Origin: CAZVFX01 sp964626565 | GTDB taxonomy: Bacteria; Myxococcota_A; UBA9042; CAIXZC01 | Direction: 5' to 3' | Length of the DNA: 9,328 nucleotides | NCBI GenBank assembly: GCA_964626565.1 | Contig: CAZVFX010000196.1 | Coordinates: forward strand, 1 to 9,328 | In this document: piece after piece, positions 1 to 5,493 of the stretch | How positions within the stretch are numbered: the first letter of the stretch is position 1 | Layout of the letters: the number at the start of each line of letters is the position of its first letter | Notes under the pieces: model-generated | What the model saw: only the letters and a program-made list of their open reading frames with translations | Databases searched by the model: none | Told to the model about the DNA's origin: nothing | Program-made: the position numbers and the translations under genes

Positions 1-318
1 TGGTACGCACACTTCCGTACCCTCCGCTGAGCTGCAATACTCACACTCGCCGCCGGAGTAATCGAACACGTACTCGTACGTTTCCACTCCCGGCCCGTCG
101 CAAGTGATCCCCGTGGAATCGCATCCACCGATGAACGCCCCCTCCCGACCCTTGACATTCACCTGTTCGCCATCGCAGTAGATGCCCGTGCCCCAGCAGA
201 CATTGTCCCAGAACGTGAGCACTGCGGTCACCTTCTTTTCGCAGGTTGCGTCTTCGCTATCGCAACTGGGCATCAGCAAGGCGACGGCCAGCAGACTGCA
301 TGTTATCAAGATGCGCAT
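1..318 (-). CDS. Cys-rich secreted lipoprotein, N-terminal part (runs off the left edge)
   Basis: An open frame of 106 codons starts at the ATG at 318 and continues past position 1 with no stop. The start is set by a GGAGG ribosome site just upstream and a promoter at 352-381. Residues 1-18 form a signal peptide (MRILITCSLLAVALLMPS) ending at Cys19, the likely lipidated residue, although Met at -3 makes the lipobox imperfect. The mature part has eight cysteines (26, 41, 48, 66, 73, 92, 95, 104), which fits disulfide bonding outside the cytoplasm. I do not recognise a named domain. The leader and signal peptide resemble those of the propeller lipoprotein that starts at 9095 (MRISTTCCLLAVALWLPAAC), so both probably belong to one lipoprotein family. 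The function and the C-terminus are unknown. Confidence 0.75.
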   Translation of the reverse strand, partial: MRILITCSLLAVALLMPSCDSEDATCEKKVTAVLTFWDNVCWGTGIYCDGEQVNVKGREGAFIGGCDSTGITCDGPGVETYEYVFDYSGGECEYCSSAEGTEVCVP

Positions 319-351
319 GGGGGGAAACCTCCTGCCTGTTTCTTTGAGGCC

Positions 352-381
352 ATTCTACCCGGTGTCGGCCGTGGTTTCCAA
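352..381 (-). promoter_or_regulatory. Predicted sigma-70 promoter of the Cys-rich lipoprotein gene
   Basis: Read on the minus strand: -35 TTGGAA (376-381), an 18-bp spacer, and -10 TAGAAT (352-357), about 33 nt before the ATG. The same arrangement (GTGGAA, 18 bp, TAGACT) stands at the same distance in front of the lipoprotein start at 9095. That independent repetition supports the call. Confidence 0.55.
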
Positions 382-660
382 GGAAGAACAATTGCCTTTG
401 ACATATCGGGCCATCTCAACCCAAAGAACGGCCGTCAACCAACCTCCTGTCGCCTGGAACGCACCCCATCCTCCTCGCCGGTGTCCACACGGTCCGATTC
501 GTCGTCGGGCAACCGCCCTCGGGGCTGAACTTTCGTTTCGATGACGGCTGATGTTGCTGACGTGCCCCCTTGGTGACCCGTGGGGCTTTGTGGGATACCC
601 GAGTATGGAAGGCCGAAGTGGTGCGACAACGGGCTCACGCATGCATCTCCGCAAGCCGGG
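382..660. other. Intergenic stretch with one copy of a 48-bp dispersed repeat
   Basis: No convincing gene lies between the left lipoprotein promoter and the end of the ATPase gene. Frames here are short, of low complexity and without ribosome sites. Positions 417-464 match 3561-3609 with about four differences, including a one-base indel. A GCCCC/GGGGC hairpin with a short T run (about 564-589, plus strand) is visible, but it has no plus-strand gene to terminate. Confidence 0.5.
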
Positions 661-1995
661 TCATCCGGTCAACATCCACTCGTAGGCTGGTTGAATCTGC
701 ACGCCGGGAGGTGTTTCCATGGGGGGGCGGTCCCGAGTCAGGGTGAGCAGGAGCTTTCGTGCACCCGGATGCTGTGCTCCGGCCTCAACCAGGGCGCGCA
801 GCTCGCGCTCTGCGGTCGCCCGCTCGCTGATATCCGCACAGACCTGGATCAGGTGTTCCCCGCCCCCACCATCACGGGCAAGGAAATCGACTTCATGGCC
901 GGAAGGAGTCCGGACGTAGGTCACGTCAGACCGGCGTCGCTCCAACTCGATAAGCACGGCCGTCTCCAGCGCGTGCCCGATGTTGCTGCGCCCGCTTCGG
1001 TCGAAAAAGGGAATGAGGCCCTGATCTACCGGATAAGCCTTGCGCGGATTCACCATCCGCTGTCGCTCGGATGCCGACTCCATCCAAACGACGCGCACTA
1101 GGAAGCAGTCTTCCAGATGGCCCAGCAACTGATGCACCGTGTCCTTCGATATTGCTATCCCCTGGCTTTTAAGCGCCGCGTAGAACTTCTCGACGCTGAA
1201 CAGAGCCGCGGCGTTACCCAGCAGGTGGCGCACCAGCCAGCGCAGGCCCGTCACGTTGCTGACCCGGTGTCGCTCCACAACGTCTCGGAGAATGGCGACG
1301 TCCACGTAGTCCCGAAGCAATTGGCGACGTGACGCGTGGCCCAGGCCCTGGGCTTCGGGGAAACCACCGACGACAAGCCAGTTGGCAAAGTCCCCTTCAA
1401 CCCGAGCCCGTTCCTTCGCTGTCAGGAACTCCGGCTGAGCGGGAAGCGCCACGCCGCGATGGAGCAGGGCCTCCCCGAAACCGAACGGGTATATCGGCAC
1501 CTCCCAGCCGCGCCCGCGCAGCGCGGTAGCGACCTCGCGGGACAGGAGCGCTGCCGATGACCCGGTCACGATCACCTCACAGCCGCCCGCATCGAGCAGC
1601 CGTCGCACAAAACTCTCCCAACCTGGCACCAACTGGATTTCATCCAGGCACCAGGTGACCGTTCCCCGGTCAAGGGCGTCAGGGCAACGGCGGCCGTGCT
1701 CGTCAACGAGAAAGGCAAGGTGGGCCGCGGTCATGTCCGCCAAGCGTTCATCTTCGAAGTTCACGTAGGGGACCTGGTCCTGGCCAGTTTCCTCCGCCAT
1801 GCGCTTCTTTCGCAACTGGTGCACGTATGTTGTTTTGCCTGCGCGGCGCATCCCTACTACGGCGGTGGCCTTTCCGGGCGGCGGTGCAGGTTCCCATACG
1901 GTGCGGGGCGTGCCGGCCGGCGGCGGGTCGGCTAATGAGTCCGCCAGTTTCTCGGTCAAGACCTGCCTGAACAGCGATGGTATGCCTTCACCCAT
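661..1995 (-). CDS. AAA+ ATPase with C-terminal DUF4143 domain
   Basis: A 444-residue protein of the bacterial/archaeal AAA_14-DUF4143 family. Walker A is GMRRAGKTT (48-56). Walker B is CLDEIQ (116-121). A sensor-like TGSS is at 144-147, and the family-typical GGFPEA is at 210-215. The helical segment YVDVAILRDVVERHRV (230-245) is also typical. The C-terminal DUF4143 part ends in a PD-(D/E)XK-like fold with HEVDF (367-371) and LIQV (382-385); Gln384 occupies the place of the usual catalytic acid of active nucleases, as is common in this family. The length is normal. Start chosen at 1995: AGGAG lies at 2005-2009, nine bases upstream, and a promoter lies before it; the longer frame to 2127 would run through that promoter. 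These proteins are widespread single genes whose cellular role is poorly defined; some are linked to mobile or toxin-antitoxin loci. No partner gene is adjacent on its strand. Confidence 0.9.
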   Translation of the reverse strand: MGEGIPSLFRQVLTEKLADSLADPPPAGTPRTVWEPAPPPGKATAVVGMRRAGKTTYVHQLRKKRMAEETGQDQVPYVNFEDERLADMTAAHLAFLVDEHGRRCPDALDRGTVTWCLDEIQLVPGWESFVRRLLDAGGCEVIVTGSSAALLSREVATALRGRGWEVPIYPFGFGEALLHRGVALPAQPEFLTAKERARVEGDFANWLVVGGFPEAQGLGHASRRQLLRDYVDVAILRDVVERHRVSNVTGLRWLVRHLLGNAAALFSVEKFYAALKSQGIAISKDTVHQLLGHLEDCFLVRVVWMESASERQRMVNPRKAYPVDQGLIPFFDRSGRSNIGHALETAVLIELERRRSDVTYVRTPSGHEVDFLARDGGGGEHLIQVCADISERATAERELRALVEAGAQHPGARKLLLTLTRDRPPMETPPGVQIQPAYEWMLTG

Positions 1996-2021
1996 TTTCA
2001 GGTTCTCCTTTTCATGGGGAT

Positions 2022-2050
2022 AATATACGGCAGTTTTATCCGCCCCGCAA
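2022..2050 (-). promoter_or_regulatory. Predicted sigma-70 promoter of the DUF4143 ATPase gene
   Basis: Minus strand: -35 TTGCGG (2045-2050), a 17-bp spacer, and -10 TATATT (2022-2027). Transcription would begin near 2015, giving a short leader of about 20 nt that contains the AGGAG ribosome site. Confidence 0.5.
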
Positions 2051-2430
2051 GGAGAATTCGTGTGCAGATGCTTGGCCGCCCGGAAACGGTTCGGCCGACA
2101 ATTCTGGCGCAACCCCGCCCGGACCAAGGTCTGGAAGGTGATCCCAAACGCACTATCCGAACCGCCATTTCTCCCGGTGCATACCGCGGATTACTTCTGA
2201 CTGGATCAAGACGTCCGGTCGTCGACAAAAAGTGTCTTGTGTTGGGGTTTGACCATCGACCCAGGGCCATCCAGAGTCTATCCTGAGCAACGTCGAAGGG
2301 TAGCCTGCCGTCTCGAAGCCACCAACTCGCCGCGACGCACCGAACGTCATCGAAGCCTCGGCCGTTGTCTCCCATCAGCAGGCGAAGGAGGACCACCCCT
2401 TCGCGGAACCACTCCCCCGCATGCTCGCTC
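2051..2430. other. Intergenic stretch, no gene recognised
   Basis: About 380 bp between the ATPase promoter and repeat copy A. The open frames crossing it on both strands are of unlikely composition and lack ribosome sites. Positions 2277-2300 (around TCCTGAGCAACGTCGAAGG) resemble short dispersed motifs that I recall from intergenic DNA of many environmental genomes. I see no other structure. Confidence 0.4.
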
Positions 2431-2658
2431 TCTCATCCTTCCCGCCCGGCCGTTTCCCCAGTGCGACGTCACATCTCCACCCACGGCTTACGGCGTGGGC
2501 TATTTAATTTCGGGCCTGTCGGCGCTGTTTGGATATTGGGTGTCAGGGACGAACGGATAGGACCGGGGCCCGGAGGGCCTTGGCTCACGGCGTGGGCTAT
2601 CTAATTTCGGGCCTGTCGGCGCTGTTTGGATTTTGGGTGTCTCAGGCGAACGGATAGG
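2431..2658. repeat. 228-bp direct repeat, copy A (REP-like tandem array)
   Basis: Matches 3630-3857 base for base except for three substitutions near its right end. It begins with a unique part (2431-2490) and then contains tandem units of about 97 bp at 2491-2587 and from 2588, which match each other at roughly 93%. A hairpin CCCACG(2480-2485)/CGTGGG(2494-2499) starts the array. Each full unit ends in a GGCCC-GGA-GGGCC hairpin. The element lies immediately downstream of hepT. The GTGGGCTAT core is of a type I recall as a dispersed intergenic element in environmental bacteria. No transposase or terminal target duplication is seen. Confidence 0.85.
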
Positions 2659-2681
2659 ACCGGGGCCCGGAGGGCCTTTTT
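2588..2681 (+). repeat. Second tandem unit of copy A, ending in a terminator-like hairpin
   Basis: The second 97-bp-type unit continues past the A/B homology. It finishes with GGCCC (2664-2668), loop GGA, GGGCC (2672-2676) and five T residues (2677-2681). On the plus strand this has the form of an intrinsic terminator. No plus-strand gene precedes it, and on the minus strand (the hepT direction) the hairpin is not followed by T residues. It may simply be part of the repeat. Confidence 0.5.
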
Positions 2682-2693
2682 GGGCAATCCGGG

Positions 2694-3038
2694 CTAACGC
2701 TTCTTGCGCAGGATTTCCTCGAGCGGCTCCGCGAGTGGAGGAAGGTTGTCTTGGATCGTTTGCCAGATGATGGGCAGGCTGACGCCGAAGTACTCGTGGG
2801 CCAGGATATTGCGCATGGCGCGCATTTCGGGCCAGGGCAGGTCGGGGTACCCGGCTTGAATCTCATCAGGAATGTGGGTCGCCGCTTCGCCAATGACCTC
2901 TATGTTTCGGACGACCGCGTCGATGGTCTTCTCGTCCGCCTCGAACTCGGCCAGGCCCATGCCATCAGTATATCTGTCGATCTTGGAGATGCAGTCCAAG
3001 ATGTCCCGGATGCGCAGCTTCCAGTCTCTAGGCGGCAT
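2694..3038 (-). CDS. hepT: HepT-type HEPN RNase toxin
   Basis: A 114-residue all-helical HEPN/DUF86 protein, the toxin of the MntA-HepT system. The RNase motif RX4HXY is intact as Arg76-NILA-His81-Glu-Tyr83. Upstream, the helical core has the family-typical VVRNIEVIGEAA (42-53) and DLPWPEMRAMRN (66-77). Family knowledge: HepT cleaves RNA (tRNA cleavage has been reported), and the tyrosine of the motif is the site AMPylated by MntA. The start ATG at 3038 overlaps the last 11 bases of mntA, implying translational coupling. The gene ends a few bases from repeat copy A. Nothing suggests inactivation. Confidence 0.93.
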   Translation of the reverse strand: MPPRDWKLRIRDILDCISKIDRYTDGMGLAEFEADEKTIDAVVRNIEVIGEAATHIPDEIQAGYPDLPWPEMRAMRNILAHEYFGVSLPIIWQTIQDNLPPLAEPLEEILRKKR

Positions 3039-3318
3039 GTACTGCCTCTTGCAGAATTTCGTCCCGCATCTCCGGCCTGAGCGCCTCCGGTGTCACCAGG
3101 TCGACGTCGCAGCCCAGAAGGTCTTCGAGAAAAGCCTTCAGACGTACGAACTCGAACAGTCCGACAGGGCGGGAGAACTCCACCAGAATATCGATATCAC
3201 TCCCGGCTCCAGCCTCGTCCCGGGCTACAGATCCGAAGACAGAGAGTTGCTTCACCTGGTGCCGTCGAATCTCGTGCCGATGATTCCGCAGCAATTCGAA
3301 GATTTCGTTGTTCGCCAT
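3028..3318 (-). CDS. mntA: MntA-type nucleotidyltransferase antitoxin
   Basis: A 96-residue minimal nucleotidyltransferase. It carries the exact antitoxin signature GSX10DXD: Gly29-Ser30, ten residues, Asp41-Ile-Asp43, followed by ILVEF. A third acidic position is offered by Asp71/Asp73 in CDVDLVTPEAL. Family knowledge: MntA transfers AMP to the HEPN tyrosine of HepT and so silences it. The start at 3318 has a strong purine-rich GAGGAGAGGAG site upstream and a consensus promoter. It is the first gene of the two-gene operon, overlapping hepT by 11 nt. Codons 37-78 recur almost unchanged as a fragment at 3880-4005. Confidence 0.94.
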   Translation of the reverse strand: MANNEIFELLRNHRHEIRRHQVKQLSVFGSVARDEAGAGSDIDILVEFSRPVGLFEFVRLKAFLEDLLGCDVDLVTPEALRPEMRDEILQEAVHAA

Positions 3319-3342
3319 TTTCGGCTCCTCTCCTCAGGCCTC

Positions 3343-3372
3343 ATTGTCCCTCCAAACGGAAGTCCGTGTCAA
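3343..3372 (-). promoter_or_regulatory. Predicted sigma-70 promoter of mntA-hepT
   Basis: Minus strand: perfect consensus -35 TTGACA (3367-3372), an 18-bp spacer, and -10 GACAAT (3343-3348), about 24 nt before the mntA ATG. This is the strongest -35 box in the window. No clear operator palindrome is seen over it. Confidence 0.6.
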
Positions 3373-3629
3373 GGTGTGCGCCGGATCATGTCCTAACTCC
3401 ATGCTGCCGGCGGCCGTATCCGGCGCCGCCCAGGTGGCCGACGCCACCAGGAAACCACAGCCTTCGACACGCGCGGATGTTTGATGGAAGTTGTGCCTTC
3501 GGGCCGAGAGGGTCGGGTCGGCCATCTTCCTGCTTCGCGCAAGGCTACGCAGGACGATCGCAACCCGAAGGAACGGCCGTCAACCAACCTCCTGTCGTCT
3601 GGAACGCACTGCGGCTTTGCCGTCGGCCG
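3373..3629. other. Intergenic stretch with a 48-bp dispersed repeat and a hairpin
   Basis: No gene is supported between the mntA promoter and repeat copy B. It contains the second copy of a 48-bp sequence (3561-3609, matching 417-464). Just before it is an imperfect hairpin whose arms are TCCTGC (3528-3533) and GCAGGA (3549-3554). The several long plus-strand frames here run through non-coding repeats. Confidence 0.45.
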
Positions 3630-3857
3630 TCTCATCCTTCCCGCCCGGCCGTTTCCCCAGTGCGACGTCACATCTCCACCCACGGCTTACGGCGTGGGCT
3701 ATTTAATTTCGGGCCTGTCGGCGCTGTTTGGATATTGGGTGTCAGGGACGAACGGATAGGACCGGGGCCCGGAGGGCCTTGGCTCACGGCGTGGGCTATC
3801 TAATTTCGGGCCTGTCGGCGCTGTTTGGATTCTGGGTGTCAGAGGCGAACGGATAGG
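3630..3857. repeat. 228-bp direct repeat, copy B
   Basis: Same orientation and length as 2431-2658, offset by exactly 1199 bp, with three substitutions, two of them adjacent (3840-3841). It contains the first tandem unit (3690-3786) and the start of the second (from 3787). After 3857 the sequence departs from copy A. Only 22 bp of unrelated DNA separate it from the mntA remnant, whereas in copy A hepT occupies that place. Confidence 0.85.
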
Positions 3858-3879
3858 TTCGGGCTCCAAGCGGCGGTCT

Positions 3880-4005
3880 CGCCTCCGGTGTCACCAGGTC
3901 GACGTCGCAGCCCAGAAGGTCTTCGAGAAAAGCCTTCAGACGTACGAACTCGAACAGTCCGACGGGTCGGGAGAACTCCACCAGAACATCGATATCACTC
4001 CCGGC
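3880..4005 (-). pseudogene. Truncated second copy of mntA (internal fragment)
   Basis: Matches 3082-3207 inside the intact mntA with 3 differences in 126 bp. Read on the minus strand it encodes GSDIDVLVEF and continues through CDVDLVTPEA, corresponding to residues 39-79 of MntA. It lacks the N-terminal 36 residues including the GS of GSX10DXD, lacks the C-terminus, and has no hepT. Of the three differences, one changes Ile to Val and two are silent. The surrounding frame (3796-4017) stays open but has no plausible start or ribosome site, so I treat it as a remnant. Similarity just beyond 4005 fades with small insertions, suggesting that the original homology ran further. Confidence 0.88.
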
Positions 4006-4036
4006 CCAGGCCAACATCGTCCCCCGGCACGGTTTC

Positions 4037-4066
4037 TTGCGCTAACGGCGGCGCTCAGGCTAACAT
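4037..4066 (+). promoter_or_regulatory. Predicted promoter of the EFR1-type gene
   Basis: TTGCGC (4037-4042), an 18-bp spacer, and TAACAT (4061-4066), 37 nt before the ATG. Both boxes are only moderate matches. The site lies just right of the mntA remnant. Confidence 0.4.
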
Positions 4067-4103
4067 GGTTGCCGCCGCTATGACGCGGCTGTAGGAGAAC
4101 TTG

Positions 4104-4988
4104 ATGGCTGGACTGGACAGATACCGGATACTCTATTTCTCGGGCACCGGAAATACGGAATGGGTGATGCGCGGCCTGGCTGCGGAGCTGCGGGAGGCGG
4201 GATGCGATGTCGAGTTGCTGGCTGCGGACAGGCTGCTGGCTGACCTGGAGTACGCGGCACACAGGGAGTTGGATGAGGAGGCTGCAGGCGCCCGGCTGCA
4301 GGAGTTTGCGGCGCCTGCGACCATCTTGCTGCTGGGGTATCCCGTGTACGAGTCGGCCATCCCGATGCCTTTGCGGCTGCTGCTGCCGTTACTGCCGGAA
4401 GGAAAGGGGCGGAAGCTGGCGGTGGTGTGCACTTGCATGCTGGCCGGGGGCGACTGCTGTCATCTGCCGGCTGAAATGCTGGAAAAGCGGGGCTGGGACC
4501 CCGTGCTGGCGACTTATGTCAAGATGCCCAACAATGTGAAAGTCCCCGCATTCAGTTTCTTCTCCATCCGCAACGGCGCAGAACTGGACGATTTCCACCA
4601 GTCGGCCTCCGGCCGGGTCACCCAGATCGTCGACGAACTCCTCGCCGGTGCGCGGGACGTCGAAGGAGGGGGCATTGGAGACCACTTGTTCGGCATCTCC
4701 CAGCGGTGGAGTGAGAAGTACCTGACGAAGTACATGGTGGACCATCTGTTCGCCCTGGCGAAGTGCTCCCGCTGCGGTTTATGCGCGGCGACCTGTCCGA
4801 TGGGCAACATCGATTTTTCGGGCAACTATCCCGAGTTCGGGCGCAACTGTTGCGACTGCCTCAGGTGCTACAGCTTCTGCCCCATCCACGCGATTCAGGT
4901 TTCCGAGGGGACGATGAACGAGGAGAAATATCCCCGGTACAAAGGGTTCGACGGGTGGAAACCGAAGCGCTTGCGCAAAGCCAAATAG
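4104..4988 (+). CDS. EFR1-type flavodoxin / 2x[4Fe-4S] ferredoxin fusion
   Basis: A 294-residue cytoplasmic redox protein. The N-terminal flavodoxin-like domain begins with the FMN phosphate loop ILYFSGTGNTEW (9-20), followed by a GYPVYESAIP strand-loop (78-87). The C-terminal ferredoxin domain has two complete cluster motifs, CxxCxxCxxxCP, with Cys221, 224, 227, 231 and Cys249, 252, 255, 259. This domain order and length match the EFR1 family ('ferrodoxin', flavodoxin fused to bacterial-type ferredoxin), which is thought to shuttle electrons between FMN and Fe-S centres in anaerobes. The physiological partner is unknown. Start ATG at 4104 is chosen because AGGAG (4093-4097) is six bases upstream; the adjacent TTG at 4101 would be too close. 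The neighbour downstream on the same strand is a phosphatase homologue 122 nt away. Confidence 0.9.
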   Translation: MAGLDRYRILYFSGTGNTEWVMRGLAAELREAGCDVELLAADRLLADLEYAAHRELDEEAAGARLQEFAAPATILLLGYPVYESAIPMPLRLLLPLLPEGKGRKLAVVCTCMLAGGDCCHLPAEMLEKRGWDPVLATYVKMPNNVKVPAFSFFSIRNGAELDDFHQSASGRVTQIVDELLAGARDVEGGGIGDHLFGISQRWSEKYLTKYMVDHLFALAKCSRCGLCAATCPMGNIDFSGNYPEFGRNCCDCLRCYSFCPIHAIQVSEGTMNEEKYPRYKGFDGWKPKRLRKAK

Positions 4989-4990
4989 GC

Positions 4991-5008
4991 CGGGCCCAGT
5001 CGGGCCTG
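4991..5008 (+). terminator. Hairpin directly after the EFR1-type gene
   Basis: CGGGCCC, loop AGTC, GGGCCTG forms a seven-pair stem with one G-T pair, starting two bases after the stop codon. No T tract follows, so it may act as a weak terminator or an mRNA 3' stabiliser rather than a canonical intrinsic terminator. Confidence 0.35.
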
Positions 5009-5054
5009 AAGAGCCGGACTCGCCCCAGAGAGACGATCAGTGGTGTCACGCATT

Positions 5055-5085
5055 TTGCGCTTCCGGGGAGGGGGTCGGGTAAGGT
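5055..5085 (+). promoter_or_regulatory. Possible weak promoter of the phosphatase-like gene
   Basis: TTGCGC (5055-5060), a 19-bp spacer, and TAAGGT (5080-5085), 25 nt before the chosen ATG. The spacer is longer than ideal and the -10 box is poor. Read-through from the upstream gene is an alternative. Confidence 0.28.
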
Positions 5086-5110
5086 ATGTATGTCAGATGC
5101 GGAGGCTATC

Positions 5111-5467
5111 ATGACGAAGTTACTCTTCATCTGTGGCAAGAACCGGCTCAGGAGTCCGACGGCTGAGCAGGTGTTCAGCCGGGAGCCCGGGGTTGAGCCG
5201 GCCTCTGCGGGGATAGGTCGTGACTCAGATGAGCCGGTGTCACCGTACATGCTTGAATGGGCGGACATAATCTTCGTGATGGAGAGGTCGCATCTGACGA
5301 AGCTCAGAAAGAGATTCGGCAAGCACCTCCATCGCCAGCGGGTGGTCTGCCTCGATATTCGAGATGACTACGAGTACATGGACCCGGAACTGGTCGCCAT
5401 CCTTAAACGGAAGGTCAGGAAACACCTGGGAACCGTGAGTTCACGCACTCCCCCCTCGCTCGGTTGA
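5111..5467 (+). CDS. Low-molecular-weight protein-tyrosine-phosphatase-like protein
   Basis: A 118-residue protein beginning MTKLLFICGKNRLRSPTAEQ. The phosphatase P-loop C-X5-R-S is intact at Cys8, Arg14 and Ser15, right after the first strand as in LMW-PTPs. WADIIFVME (50-58) and VVCLDIRDDYEYMDPEL (78-94) match the short bacterial subfamily of about 110 residues annotated as protein-tyrosine-phosphatase. Asp91-Pro92, or Asp85/86, could supply the general acid. The loop differs from the classic CxGNxCRS form, so activity on phosphotyrosine is not assured. Start chosen at 5111 because GGAG (5101-5104) lies six bases upstream; an in-frame ATG at 5090 has a poorer site. The stop is only 26 nt from the stop of the convergent propeller gene. 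Confidence 0.85.
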   Translation: MTKLLFICGKNRLRSPTAEQVFSREPGVEPASAGIGRDSDEPVSPYMLEWADIIFVMERSHLTKLRKRFGKHLHRQRVVCLDIRDDYEYMDPELVAILKRKVRKHLGTVSSRTPPSLG

Positions 5468-5493
5468 CCGGGTCTCCCCGTGGTGCGCTGTCC

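Noticed and set aside
1998..2015. Five-codon mini-frame (MKRRT) ending two bases before the ATPase start
   Set aside because: It contains the ATPase ribosome site and could suggest a leader peptide, but it has no ribosome site of its own and is short enough to be chance.
1996..2127. N-terminal extension of the DUF4143 ATPase by 44 residues
   Set aside because: It would be translated from upstream of the predicted promoter, has no ribosome site, and the extra residues are unlike the family.
2365..2604. Short plus-strand frames with FGPVGAVWILGV-type peptides in the repeats
   Set aside because: Identical peptides arise at both repeat copies solely from the repeated non-coding DNA. No start signal or family support.
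3090..3803. Plus-strand open frame of 237 codons across mntA, the spacer and repeat B
   Set aside because: It reads antisense through mntA and then through the tandem repeats, giving the same Pro/Arg-rich peptide at both repeat copies, with no ribosome site. It is a product of high GC content.
4763..5089. Extension of the phosphatase frame back into the EFR1-type gene
   Set aside because: It overlaps the Cys-motif region of the EFR1-type gene in another frame, and the homology to LMW-PTPs begins only at the ATG at 5111.
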